64,000 bases of DNA from Cyrtodaria siliqua. Lineage: Eukaryota > Mollusca > Bivalvia > Adapedonta > Hiatellidae. Both the position numbers and the translations under genes were made by a program. The stretch lies in NCBI GenBank assembly GCA_037043455.1, contig JAWPHD010004363.1, forward strand, positions 62,001 to 126,000, read 5' to 3'. This document shows positions 21,401 through 28,506 of the stretch, one piece after another. Below the pieces are notes generated by a model. The model searched no databases. It had not been told where the DNA came from and was given only the letters and a program-made list of their open reading frames with translations. Each line of letters opens with the position of its first letter. Position 1 is the stretch's first letter.

Positions 21401-23128
21401 TATCAAACCCCTGAAATTTTGTCGTGTAGACATTTCATGTGGATTCAAGTGGCCTTGGGTGGACAGGGTGATTCGCAGGAAACATTTGTCAGATATTGGT
21501 AATTTGCCATTCTGGCTCGTGCCCATTCATTTCACAAAGGAGAGCATTTTGCGGCCTTAATTCTCAAGAAATGGAAACTGTTCTGGAGTGACTGTCAGTA
21601 CATGGGAACTTAGGGACTGAGTTTGAAGAGAGGTCACAGTTGGAGATCAGAAGGAGAGACAAACAAGTGTATCCGATCTTCCTCTGCTATAACTTGCCCC
21701 GTGTATCGCTGACGGGAAAAACTATTTGTACACATCTAAGGATCTTTTACTAGTCCTATCGCATGAATGTATATATGCATGAACTTTCTGCAATGGTTTC
21801 CATCTTAAAAATGTAAGATTAGGGCTAAAATGAAACATTATTATAAGAATAGGCAATACTAATAAGTGTATGAAGATAGTGGCAATAGAAAGAGTTTAAT
21901 CTAGAAAAAACTATTTGTCTTCAGGGTACGACAGAGTTGATAAAAGAACTATTTGCCTTCAGCGTAAAGGGAATGGAAATGTATAGCATTTAGAAAGAGT
22001 TTTATAAACCAATATTTGCCTTAGGAGAAAAGTAATGCCAGACACATATATTACACATGTCCATGACCATTACATGGTCTATTAAGCTCTAAGGTTTATG
22101 GGTCCAATTCTAAATGCTGACTTGTGGCTGATTTAGCTGACTAGTGGCTGATTTAGCTGACTAGTGGCTGATTTAGGGCACTTGTGGCTGATTTAGCTCA
22201 CGTGTGGCTCACTTGTGGCTGATTTAGCTGACTAGTGGCTGATTAGCGCACTTGCGGCTGATTTAGCTCACATGTGACTACTTGCGGTGATTTAGCGCAC
22301 TTGTGGCTAATTTAGCTCATTGTGGCTGATTTAGCGCACTTGTGGCTAATTTAGCTCACTTGTGGCTGATTTAGGTCACTTATGGCTACTTTGGCTGATT
22401 TAGGTCACTTTTGGCAACTTGTGGCTGATTTAGCTGACATTTAGCTGACTTTTACCTGACTTTTGGCTGATATGGGCTGTTGTATGATTGCTACCCTCTC
22501 TCCATCTGCATTGTGCTTGTTGAATTGTGTACTCATTCTCACATATACCTGCGCTAGTTGTTTAACCCTTACACCCCTATAAACTGCTTTAGTACGGTCC
22601 AACTAAGAATAGTCCATTTAAATAATATAGGGATGGAAGGGTATAAAAAAGGGCAACTATTGTAGAACTTTTCCAAAAAGAGAGAGGGAGGGAGGGGTAG
22701 CAATGGTATAAATACATGTTTTCCAATCCTATCTAGAGAAGGTAGTGTATGTAATACATTTGAGGTGATAGTGTATATAGTTTTATTTCAGATGTTTTAG
22801 ATATGAATAAAACAAACTAAATATTCTGTTTATCTGCTCCTCTGGCAGGAATTACTCCTGTTGTTATAGTGTAATCCGGTTTAGCTTGAAGCTAGCTGTA
22901 CGTAATGATTGAATTATGACTTGTGTTATTTACATTTTGGTAGAAGGGTTTTCCTAATGTTTTCAAGGACAGATGAGTGTATAGATGCCTGTTAATTCCA
23001 GTTATACTTCCAGTTGCGAGAGCAGCAGCCGTAATTCGTCAGAACCAGGGGACGATCGTAACCCGTGCATTATGGCACGTGCAGTTACCCTGCATCCAGA
23101 CACGGTCAAGGTCATGTATTTTGCTTGA
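411..23128 (+). CDS. AGO: AGO-clade Argonaute, 3' part of the gene, ten exon positions with three duplicated
   Basis: Joined exons encode an AGO-clade (not PIWI-clade) Argonaute from the L2 linker to the stop, the small-RNA-guided core protein of the cytoplasmic silencing complex. Seen: L2 helix ([11 protein letters not shown]), MID ([21 protein letters not shown]), the PIWI opening [11 protein letters not shown], the segment around [61 protein letters not shown] and [15 protein letters not shown], ending MYFA. The slicer tetrad is complete: D of GADVTH, E of HRQEII, D of FYRDG, H of YYAHL. Every junction is GT-AG and the reading frame is continuous. The N, L1 and PAZ exons must lie left of the window. 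Three exon positions are doubled, giving 2x2x2 possible products. That it is an Argonaute is certain; assignment to the miRNA branch is inferred from close identity to animal AGO1/AGO2-type proteins. Confidence 0.97.
517..795 (+). mobile_element. tRNA-derived SINE
   Basis: A tRNA-like head (cacctccttggccggcatag ...) has a clear B-box GGTTCAAATCC at 579-589. The body has gtactggtt.tacccagga, and an AT-rich tail ends near a gacttaaagcacc..tctaacaaac block. The head's A-box is degraded. The copy at 27899-28145 shares the body and tail. Confidence 0.6.
2755..2916. repeat. Fold-back (inverted-repeat) element
   Basis: The left arm (gataaacagaatctct..ttcatgcctatt.aatactgaatttattaaac) is the imperfect reverse complement of the right arm ending ...gattctctatttatc at 2916. 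Arms are about 50 nt around a short centre. A partial relative of the right end (cactcatttaagatcctct) lies near 6450. Confidence 0.6.
3314..3436 (+). CDS. AGO: AGO exon B, copy 1: end of L2 linker
   Basis: 123 nt, 41 codons, phase 0/0, acceptor acgtcag and donor gtaggc. It encodes the end of L2 up to ...[16 protein letters not shown]. It starts [16 protein letters not shown], where copy 2 has [16 protein letters not shown]. No stop or frame break. The conserved DPY..FGI, GRVL.PP and YGGR residues are kept, so it looks functional rather than decayed. Confidence 0.88.
3983..4105 (+). CDS. AGO: AGO exon B, copy 2: end of L2 linker
   Basis: 123 nt, phase 0/0, acceptor caccag and donor gtaaga, 546 nt after copy 1. 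It encodes [16 protein letters not shown]...[16 protein letters not shown]. It is closer than copy 1 to the usual animal AGO sequence (basic residues then F-N-D-P-Y) and is the likely ancestral version. Joining both copies would keep the frame and duplicate 41 residues, so the frame does not force exclusion here. Confidence 0.9.
4106..6594 (+). other. AGO intron between exons B and C
   Basis: 2.5 kb, strongly AT-rich. A small imperfect hairpin at about 6335-6400 pairs aacaaatgagtttc with gaaactcattatt. Similar short stretches (tgtgtcccttcat) recur around 4585, 5160, 5385 and 25790, suggesting old repeat debris. No exon or gene seen; the open frame 5707-6012 and its antisense partner have no features. 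Confidence 0.5.
6595..6728 (+). CDS. AGO: AGO exon C: start of MID domain
   Basis: 134 nt, phase in 0 and out 2, acceptor tttatag and donor gtgggt. It encodes [20 protein letters not shown], then [17 protein letters not shown] and ends REDAL plus two bases. It has the QGVWDM and [10 protein letters not shown] signatures of AGO proteins. A 22-24 bp minisatellite starts about 40 nt past the donor. Confidence 0.95.
6765..6970 (+). repeat. Minisatellite, 22-24 bp unit
   Basis: About nine degenerate copies of accaaacttgggtcatgcta with ctacagtt or ctagtc between. It begins some 40 nt inside the intron after exon C. It does not include the splice border, unlike four other arrays in the window. Confidence 0.8.
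7040..7180 (+). mobile_element. SINE 3' portion
   Basis: The block gtgagaaggttctaggccca, gaggatgagcctggcatgtt, gcgccatataacctttatgt and terminal aaacccaattcaattcag recurs in reverse orientation at 29985-30135 and 30365-30515, and partly at 34480-34600. It looks like the shared 3' half of one SINE family. Confidence 0.6.
7280..7464 (+). CDS. AGO: AGO exon D: MID domain, guide 5'-end pocket
   Basis: 185 nt, phase in 2 and out 1, acceptor ctctccag and donor gtgaga. It encodes [35 protein letters not shown] and ends [10 protein letters not shown]. It carries MID residues GMPI and GQPCFCKYA known from animal AGOs. Confidence 0.96.
7803..7962 (+). CDS. AGO: AGO exon E: MID/PIWI junction
   Basis: 160 nt, phase in 1 and out 2, acceptor tataaag and donor gtgagt. 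It encodes [20 protein letters not shown], the [14 protein letters not shown] segment (Q, K and neighbours bind the guide 5' phosphate in known AGOs) and [12 protein letters not shown]. The split arginine codon is completed equally well by either copy of the next exon. Confidence 0.96.
8519..8690. mobile_element. Small inverted-repeat element (MITE-like)
   Basis: The left end gctattccatttaaacata, then ccaggaccccacgaaggcaattt, is matched inverted at the right end (tgccttcctggggttctttg, tatgtttt.aatggaatagc). Arms are about 45 nt with a few mismatches. The same intron holds long A runs (8281-8306, 8420-8437, 9060-9077). Confidence 0.65.
9303..9393 (+). CDS. AGO: AGO exon F, copy 1: PIWI start with first catalytic Asp
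   Basis: 91 nt, phase in 2 and out 0, acceptor cttttgtag and donor gtaagt. It encodes [20 protein letters not shown] then [10 protein letters not shown]. The first slicer aspartate (GADVTHP) is present. It differs from copy 2 at S/T and M/V near the start, F/L before GADV, and KSR versus ASK. About 3.2 kb of intron with a large repeat separates the copies. Confidence 0.9.
9700..11650 (+). repeat. Dispersed repeat interrupted by a later insertion
   Basis: Outside 9815-11398 this matches 30920-31210 and 31690-31990: gttaaaggaact..ccaaata, aataacggtaaaattacac, ataccYgagattgaatatgc, atgagttagtaactta, gctccagtttt, ctggttagagcagttgatat. The uninterrupted copies show the pre-insertion sequence. Confidence 0.65.
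9815..11398 (+). mobile_element. Hairpin-tipped nonautonomous element with 320-bp tandem units (copy 1)
   Basis: It begins with a 13-bp-stem hairpin (agctctactgatc-aga-gatcagcagagct) and a ccgtctgtccgtcc tract, then about 4.5 tandem units of 320 bp (agtttgtagcgactact at 10052, 10371, 10691, 11011, 11331). It ends aatcagtagagcttc then aaggtcattgacctcttgtt. The start and end carry the same 12-bp motif inverted (agctctactgat / atcagtagagct). No coding region. The layout resembles Helentron-derived (HINE/pearl-type) elements of bivalves; the class is inference. Confidence 0.75.
12633..12723 (+). CDS. AGO: AGO exon F, copy 2: PIWI start with first catalytic Asp
   Basis: 91 nt, same phases as copy 1, acceptor ctgtttgcag with a good pyrimidine tract and donor gtaagt. 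It encodes [20 protein letters not shown] then [10 protein letters not shown], the more canonical animal AGO sequence. If spliced after copy 1 the frame shifts and a TGA is met 14 codons in (TCC GAC AGT ... TGC TGA), so transcripts with both should be nonfunctional. Confidence 0.92.
12930..13165 (+). mobile_element. Bivalve-type repeat fragment
   Basis: The palindromic start taccccTGCCTTCACAAAGTGAAGTGGGGGTTATAA is followed by ttgtctgtcgcttcgcgtaac. The right side ends aagcgggggtattcatcacc. It resembles the abundant families whose tips are a short hairpin of the form ccccgcttc..gaagtggggg. No coding content. Confidence 0.5.
13440..13634 (+). CDS. AGO: AGO exon G: PIWI core with catalytic Glu and Asp
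   Basis: 195 nt, 65 codons, phase 0/0, acceptor tatgcag and donor gtaagt. It encodes [37 protein letters not shown] and ends [15 protein letters not shown]. It carries the second (E of RQEII) and third (D of FYRDG) slicer residues. It is markedly more GC-rich than the flanking introns. Confidence 0.97.
14500..15075 (+). repeat. 48-bp minisatellite containing a 3' splice site, first block
   Basis: About 12 copies of a 46-50 bp unit: ctttatgtgtacaggttcta, ttcccccaaaagttatatta, tcccatca. Each unit repeats the acceptor and first exon bases (tgtgtacag/gttctat) of AGO exon H, found as the last copy at 15985-16000. Because 48 is divisible by three, the block is open in several frames, which is an artefact of the repeat. 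Confidence 0.9.
15080..15860. mobile_element. Insertion splitting the 48-bp array, ends rich in gacgagt
   Basis: About 0.78 kb of unrelated AT-rich sequence sits between two blocks of the same array. Its left side has ccactcgtccgctcgtattg, gacgagtgaa and aggacgagtaac. Its right side has ggacgagtaaac, ggacgagtaaca and aggacgagtatacag. The inverted actcgtcc/ggacgagt motifs near both edges suggest a nonautonomous element. Exact ends and target duplication are not resolved (tacag occurs on both sides). Confidence 0.5.
15865..16000 (+). repeat. 48-bp minisatellite, second block reaching exon H
   Basis: Three diverged copies follow the insertion; the last supplies the true acceptor of exon H at 15993. 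Splicing to the copy whose acceptor ends at 15893 would add 100 nt and meet a TAG in its own frame, so only the last copy gives a working message. Confidence 0.85.
15994..16230 (+). CDS. AGO: AGO exon H: PIWI domain
   Basis: 237 nt, 79 codons, phase 0/0, acceptor tgtgtacag and donor gtagga. It encodes [60 protein letters not shown] and YLCSHAGIQ. Its acceptor and first seven bases (gttctat) are the last unit of a 48-bp minisatellite in the preceding intron. Confidence 0.97.
16490..16760 (+). mobile_element. tRNA-headed SINE
   Basis: The head gccatggcccagtggataac with gcgttcgac resembles a tRNA A-box and anticodon arm. The body has tcctggcatgtaaaagaacc. The tail is ccttcccctctctctggggc, tttaaataacaataaaatg, gagccattaagcaacaa. 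Tail copies occur near 13690-13770 and, more diverged, 24810-25000. It lies in the intron between exons H and I. Confidence 0.65.
16825..17024 (+). CDS. AGO: AGO exon I: PIWI with catalytic His
   Basis: 200 nt, phase in 0 and out 2, acceptor aacacag and donor gtaagg. It encodes [60 protein letters not shown] and VEKEHD. The histidine of YYAHL is the fourth slicer residue. The final two bases (ag) make a serine with the first base of either terminal exon. Confidence 0.97.
17060..17335 (+). mobile_element. Bivalve-type repeat with gtctgtcggtcggtccgtcc tract
   Basis: It starts tattatgcccacactactga with atggtgagggggcatatagc, an imperfect hairpin followed by a ctgtcggtcggtccgtccg tract and tatccctccacagttttcag. 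Near the right side tcagtggggcatccgt echoes the start. The architecture is like the other hairpin-started repeats. No coding region. Confidence 0.5.
17343..18777. mobile_element. CAGGG-ended inverted-repeat element carrying an inserted repeat
   Basis: The left end gcaggggtgtaaaatt..cca is inverted at the right end (tgg.aaaattttacacccctgc). Flanking 5-mers cacag and caaag could be a diverged target duplication. Only about 150 nt of its own sequence remain; 17411-18692 is a hairpin-tipped element inside it. Confidence 0.55.
17411..18692 (+). mobile_element. Hairpin-tipped element with 320-bp tandem units (copy 2)
   Basis: Same family as 9815-11398: start hairpin agctcgactgatc-aga-gatcagcagagct, a ccgtccgtc tract, then units at exact 320-bp steps (agtttgtagcgactact at 17664, 17984, 18304, 18624). 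It ends cagtagagctttaaggtcat, tgacctcttgtt. Confidence 0.75.
21252..21360 (+). CDS. AGO: AGO terminal exon J, copy 1
   Basis: Coding part 109 nt, acceptor catttccag, stop TGA at 21358-21360. It encodes [20 protein letters not shown] then [15 protein letters not shown], after a serine formed across the junction. The A-V-x-x-H-x-D-T-x-x-MYFA tail is the invariant AGO C-terminus. The acidic, serine-bearing loop corresponds to the phosphorylated serine cluster of human AGO2. An AATAAA lies at 22806. Confidence 0.93.
22125..22490 (+). repeat. Short tandem repeat, 18-20 bp unit
   Basis: About 17 degenerate copies of cttgtggctgatttagctga, with variants tagggca, tagctca and tagcgca. It lies in the putative 3' UTR of exon J copy 1. 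Confidence 0.85.
22806..22811 (+). terminator. Candidate poly(A) signal for the exon J copy 1 transcript
   Basis: AATAAA about 1.45 kb after the copy 1 stop and before copy 2. It fits an alternative last-exon arrangement in which copy 1 ends the transcript before copy 2 is reached. Motif only; no cleavage-site evidence. Confidence 0.4.
23014..23128 (+). CDS. AGO: AGO terminal exon J, copy 2
   Basis: Coding part 115 nt, acceptor acttccag, stop TGA at 23126-23128. It encodes [20 protein letters not shown] then [17 protein letters not shown]. The tail matches copy 1, but the variable loop is two residues longer and more serine-rich. A second acceptor 12 nt upstream (aattccag, exon start 23002) is also in frame and would add four residues (YTSS). 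AATAAA motifs lie from 24156. Confidence 0.9.
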
Positions 23129-23809
23129 AGTTCTGATATTTCTATGAAATATTGATACATATCTTGATTCTATGGCGAGTTGTGCTTGATAAAAATACAA
23201 TTTTTGGCGGAATTTGAATACACGGGAGTCTGTATCATCCACAAAGATATGGAAATACCAGGAATTGGGCAACTGATAATTTATTGTTAACTTAGAACGC
23301 CTGCAGATAGGAACATGAAGTACAGAGGTGCTATGTTGTGGTTTTGTAGATATCAAACTCAGCTGCCATTCAAGGACAAACCATGTTGAAATATGTATGA
23401 AATATAGAATCAGTAGCGAAATACCTATATATATATATGAGGCAATTATTGAAAAAATGTGATATGTCTTTGTATAGATGTGATTTGAAATAATTCAGAT
23501 GTTTATATTTTGTGTAACAATTCAAAGACGGGCAATTAATAATCGTCATGTAAAATAGTATTTAATTTATGATGTGTAGTGTGTGTGTTGGTGACTATTG
23601 AATGTAAGCTACAGGTATTTGTGTGTCTGATTTTTTCTCGATAGGAAGATATAGTGTGTGCTTAAAAGTGGCGATTGTGATTCTTATATAGGCATGTGTA
23701 TTGGTATTACGTGTGTGTGATTGTGGGGTTTATATAGGCAGTTGGGTCAAGTTTGGTGATTAGCGTATTTTCCCTTATAGTATTGCCTGAAGGCTATGCA
23801 TAATGTCAA

Positions 23810-24105
23810 GGGGCAGTTTTATAAAATATAGAGATTTAACTGCTGGGATCGGTTATAGGGAAATCCGTAACGAGATGGTAGACGTGTTGTTCTTTTCACG
23901 AACGAGCGTAAGCGAGCGAGTGTAAAAAACAAAACACGACTACCATCGAGTGAAGGATTTCCCTATAATCGAACCCAGCAGTTAAATAATCTATTACAAT
24001 TTAAATCAGTTTATGTATAATTTAACCTAAAATTATTCGCTGTATCAAAACGTTATCTACGTTAGTTATTTTTGGGTTCGGAATAAGTTATTAATATTCA
24101 GAGAT
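23810..24105. mobile_element. Fold-back element with about 68-nt arms
   Basis: The left arm from 23835 (ttaactgctgggatcggtta, tagggaaatccgtaacgaga, tggtag) pairs with the right arm ending 23985 (ctaccatcgagtgaaggatt, tccctataatcgaacccagc, agttaa) around a centre holding gagcgtaagcgagcgag. The right flank to about 24105 recurs inverted at 1-160, so the family is longer than the arms. Confidence 0.65.
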
Positions 24106-24155
24106 TAAGAATATTCTTTCACTGAGAAATCCCAATCTTTCACCCATAGAAATGT

Positions 24156-24161
24156 AATAAA
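24156..24161 (+). terminator. Candidate poly(A) signal for the exon J copy 2 transcript
   Basis: First of three overlapping AATAAA motifs about 1.03 kb after the copy 2 stop. They could equally be chance motifs in AT-rich sequence. Confidence 0.3.
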
Positions 24162-24254
24162 ATAAAATAAATGAAAAGGTGGGGGGTGGGGGGGTTCTCT
24201 TATTAGGGAAGATATGGTACGAGGCTTGTGTGCTCATGTTTGTGATAGTAAGGC

Positions 24255-24575
24255 TTATATGAGATATCAGTCAAATGTGGTAACCTGTCAGATATCGGTC
24301 AGGTGTGGTTACCTGTCAGATATCGGTCAAGTGTGGTTACCTGTCAGATATCGGTCAAGTGTGGTTACCTGTCAGATATCGGTCAAGTATGGTTACCCGT
24401 CAGATATCGGTCAAATATGGTTACCTGTCAGATATCGTCAAGTGTGGTAACCTATCAGATATCAGTCAAGTGTGGTTACCTGTCAGATATCGGTTAAGTG
24501 TGGTTACCTGTCGGATATCGGTCAAGTGTGGTTACCTGTCAGATATCGGTCAAATGTGGTTACCTGTCACCTGTC
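24255..24575 (+). repeat. 28-bp minisatellite
   Basis: About 11 copies of agatatcggtcaagtgtggt plus tacctgtc. It is open in all three + frames, giving short artefactual proteins of VRYRSSVVTCQIS type. Not coding. Confidence 0.9.
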
Positions 24576-24774
24576 TTGTGAAGTGAGGTTATGTGTGTGA
24601 TTGGAAGGCTTACATATAGGCAGCTGAGGGGGAGAGACAAACATGTTTACAAATTGTTGAAGGCATTTTTTTTTAATATTTATTTCAATTACTCCCATAG
24701 GGAACATCGCGCAAGTCACTTTTCCAAGTCTGACGGGATGAGGACTGCCTGAATATATTCTCTAGGCATATAAG

Positions 24775-25010
24775 GGAACAAAGGGGTCGGGTTGTAAGGT
24801 AATCCAGAGTTCTCTGCATACTCTCCCTCTCTCTGGAAGTGGCTCTAAATAATGTGTAGAGGAGCCATTTACACCAATTGAGGTTAAAGCTGGATATGGT
24901 TATAATTACCTGCTACAGTTCTTGGGGTGTGGGACTATTCCTGTCTGGAAGTGGCCCTAAATAATGTGTAGTGGAGCCATTAACAACGATACAGGTTTTA
25001 AGCTGGAATC
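24775..25010 (+). mobile_element. Two SINE-tail fragments
   Basis: Two copies of tggaagtggctctaaataat, gtgtagaggagccat about 125 nt apart. The first is preceded by ctctccctctctctgg. They match the tail of the SINE at 16490-16760. Confidence 0.5.
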
Positions 25011-26114
25011 TAGGGTTATTGCCTGGCTACATATTGAGTACAATTCTTGGTCACTTTACCTAGAACTGCCTTCCTGTGAGTTCATTAGCAGCAGAAAGCA
25101 GTTGCAGCCTTATTTGATATAAACTGAAAACAGTGCAGGGTGTATTGGAAGTCTCTGTTTGGAGGCCTTCTATGTAGTCTCCCATATACTGTCACAGTGT
25201 GAGATATATTTTTTGCCATACAATGCCATGTGAAAAGTCAGAGATCTTATTACTACTGACATTGTGTTCAGAAACATGTACATAACATTTGTTCAAGGTT
25301 CATAGTTCACATCATCACGAATTTTTTTTTTCAAGGTTCATAGTTCACATCCAGTCAAGGTTCATAGTTCACATCCAGTCACAAAAACATTTTTTAGTCT
25401 TCTTGTCACCAGTTACACGATGCAACATGGTAAAATATCATTGAACACATTTTGCATTTAATGCTCATACCAATAGGTTATCCATGTGTTGTTATTAAAT
25501 AATGTGACACCCAGCAATCTTGAAGTTTTTATCAAGAATTAAAATATCTTTTAATACCTGAATCATTTTTGAATTTAAACCTGCTGGCATTTAATTAAAT
25601 ATGTCTTTGAGCTTTTAATTAGCTTTCTTCGTTATTCTGCCGTAGGTTTAAATTTATTATTGGGGAAATATAAGCAAAAGTTTGTAATATCCAAAAACAA
25701 TTTTCTTTGAATGATTGAGAACATGAAAGTTATGTAGAAAAACTTACGGGACGTCGCAAGTTAAAAAAACAAGATTGCCGTGTGTCCCTTTAAATGTGCA
25801 CATGCTTTTTCCAGCTTTGAAAGTAAAAATCCAATTTTCCATTTTAATTGATAAATGTTTATTAAATATTTCTCCAATAAAATATTGTAGAACTGTAGTG
25901 AAAAATCGCTGATAATAAAGCTCACCCAGATATAAGCAGGTTTTAAGTTAATGTCATTCAACACAGATATAAGAAGTTTGGTCTATTTAAGATATAAGTT
26001 ATGTCTAAATTTCTGTCAGAGTAGGTTATTTCTTATAAGCTGTTATTTTATTTTGTGTTGTATTTATCCATGTTTGTGTTTTTATGTTTTGTTTACCCTT
26101 TCGTTCATCATTGA

Positions 26115-26270
26115 CAGCTGCAATACATAGCAACATGTTGGTGATTCATGGCAATTGTTGCTCCATTGCAACATGTCGGTAATTCATGGCAATTGTTGCT
26201 AATTTATGGCAATTGTTGGTCCATTCTTGCGACATGTTGGTAATTCATGATAATTTTTGCTCCATTCATA
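26115..26270 (+). repeat. Degenerate direct repeats
   Basis: Four imperfect copies of caacatgtYggtaattcatg with gcaattgttgctccattgc between, about 30-45 bp apart. Small local array, no other feature. Confidence 0.6.
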
Positions 26271-27150
26271 TGTGTGCTCATTAATCAAAATGTAGGTACT
26301 ATGCAAACAAAATCACTACAGATCAAACAAAAACAATCAACAAATGTTGATCAAAACTTGGAAAAGGATCAAAGTTGCTTGAATAGGTAGCAAGGTGTTT
26401 AAAATGATCAAAATCACTTTGTACGGTATTAAAAAGACTATCAAAATATTGACCTTGATCAAAAACAGGATGATCAAACAAGGTCTCTGCTACTGCCTTA
26501 AACATGTGTCTTCATTCTGTAGTGCTCATTTCATTAATACGTGTATCATGCTTGGGATGAAGCTGTCTCTTCTTATTAAACGGTCTAAAATGAGATTTTG
26601 TAGTTAATCTGTAGGATTTCTTATACATGGAACACACTGTTTTTGTCCAAAATATTTGGCAAACCAGTCAAGTAATTTGATAATACGTAAACCAGTCGAG
26701 AACAAAACCAACTTACTTTTTCACCTGTCCAGAATATCTGGCAAACCAGTCGAGTGATAATTGTATGTTTATAATGTTCACCAGTCTGAAAGAAAGAGTT
26801 TGTTTTTTAATTTTCGAGAATTTACATAAAATGCTAGCTTTGGTGACCCACCTCTATAAAAAGTTACCACCATTTTTTTTGATATCATTATAAGTCTTCA
26901 TCAAGTTAACCAGTTACATCAACCTGTAGTTGAGATTGATACTTGCGATATTGCAACAACAGCGTTGAATTGTGGATATATTTTAATACAGTTTGAAACA
27001 ATACAATATAACCAAATATCCTATTTGTTCTGATCAATTTGTGTTGGATATCAGTAATTTCTAGTCCATGGTTTTGTATATTTCTGTGTTTTACTTCTAT
27101 GGGCCAATTAATAAGCATCACATGACATTTATGAGTGATGTTCGTTTATA

Positions 27151-27570
27151 TATGAGCCGCAACATGCGAAAACGTCCCTTCGGACGTTCAGACAACAACG
27201 TCATAAAGTAACACTTTATGACGTCGGCCGGTAATCAATTAATTACTAATCAAAATTCTCGTCACTTCCGTATTTTACCTAATTATTATATCATAGGGAA
27301 TATGTTTCCTTAATATAAATAGTTGATGCTATAGAAAATGGTAATTGTTTATGTTTTTTGTTGTTATTTAATCAAGACGCCGACAGTCAAAATTAACGGT
27401 TAATAATACAATCTTTAATTTTCAAATTGAGATAAAATCATTTTCAATTAAGATATCAACATAAAATAAAGAGATTTTTAAAGAGAAAATCACCGTGTTT
27501 CATAAACATCAAAAAATATAAAAAGTCAAATATTTGTCTGAAGGGACGTTTTCGTGTGTTGCGGCTCATA
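27151..27570. mobile_element. Inverted-repeat DNA element (MITE), about 420 bp
   Basis: The left end tatgagccgcaacatgcgaa with aacgtcccttc is inverted at the right end (gaagggacgttttcgtgtgt, tgcggctcata). That is about 31 nt with two mismatches. ATAT flanks the GAGCC/GGCTC core on both sides and may be the target duplication. The interior has a short palindrome tgacgttg/cataaag.ttatgacgtc and no coding sequence. Confidence 0.75.
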
Positions 27571-27898
27571 TGTATTTTGTCTTCTTTAATTTACAATTTG
27601 ATGGCAATGCCTCTCTGGATGTGTGGTCTGTGTCATGAGGTCCGTGTCACGTTATCTTGGCCATGTGGTCACGTTGTCTGGTCTACATAAGTTCATGCTA
27701 CAGACCTGTCCAGATATTGCTCATATCTGAATATGATCATATCACCATCATCTGAGGTTGTCCGTATTTTGTTTTTATGACAGTTAATATCAATTATACT
27801 GAACGACTTCAAAAACGCATATTGTGTCATTTTCAAACTCTCATCTTCTTTGATGAACTGAAAATCAAATCAACACTTTTTAGTGTTAATTGTAGAGT

Positions 27899-28145
27899 TT
27901 TTTCCATGGCCGCGGGGTTAACAACATTGCGTTGTAAATCCTCTCACTCCTGTGGGTTAGAATCCTACTGGGTGTTCATCTTGTTAGTGAGGAAGTGTCG
28001 ATTCTTACGGATGGTGCGAGGTGTAAAGTACTGGTTCTACTGACAGGAAAAGTGTGTGTTGTCTGCCTCCATCACAAAAAAAATCGACTCTCGTATAACC
28101 TTACATGTGTTGAAAATGACGTAAAACACCAAACAAACAAAATTG
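27899..28145 (+). mobile_element. SINE copy
   Basis: The head catggccgcggggttaacaa, the degraded B-box gtgggttagaatcctactgg and the body gtgaggaagtgtcgattctt, gtaaagtactggttctac are followed by a tail tgaaaatgacgtaaaacacc, aaacaaac. It shares body and tail with 517-795. Confidence 0.6.
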
Positions 28146-28272
28146 TGATTTGAATGATGGGAAGTTGACGAAGAAGTTAAGTATCTTATTCTAGAATAAA
28201 CTGAAAACAATGTATACATGCGTTTGTGAAGTCGTGCAGTATACTGAAGTATATAAACAGATTTGTGAAATA

Positions 28273-28506
28273 TACTCAGTTGCAAAAGAAACTGGAGACT
28301 TTGAACATTTTACTTTACACCCTATTCTCTTTATCAAGTGACTGTCCCTTAATGTTTCGACATATTGAAAAACAAATGACAACATGATATTGGCAGTGGA
28401 ATGATAAAAACATGGCTTATTCATTTTGGAATTTGTCAATTTAATTCTTAAAAAAATTGATACAATTAAACAAAACTCATTGTCCGCTTTCTTTTGCAAC
28501 TGAGTA
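28273..28506. mobile_element. MITE with TA target duplication
   Basis: 234 bp. Both ends carry the 19-bp tactcagttgcaaaagaaa in inverted orientation (right end tttcttttgcaactgagta), flanked by TA on each side (28271-28272 and 28507-28508). This fits a Tc1/mariner-type nonautonomous element. No coding content. Confidence 0.85.

Larger units (their letters stand above)
21361..23013 (+). other. 3' UTR of exon J copy 1 / intron before copy 2
   Basis: This stretch is either 3' UTR or intron, depending on which terminal exon is used. Apart from the minisatellite at 22125-22490 and an AATAAA at 22806 I recognise nothing. No strong donor follows copy 1, as expected for a terminal exon. Confidence 0.5.

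Noticed and set aside
24214..24586. Three overlapping repeat proteins (VTCQISVKCGYLSDIG)
   Set aside because: 28-bp minisatellite read in all three frames.
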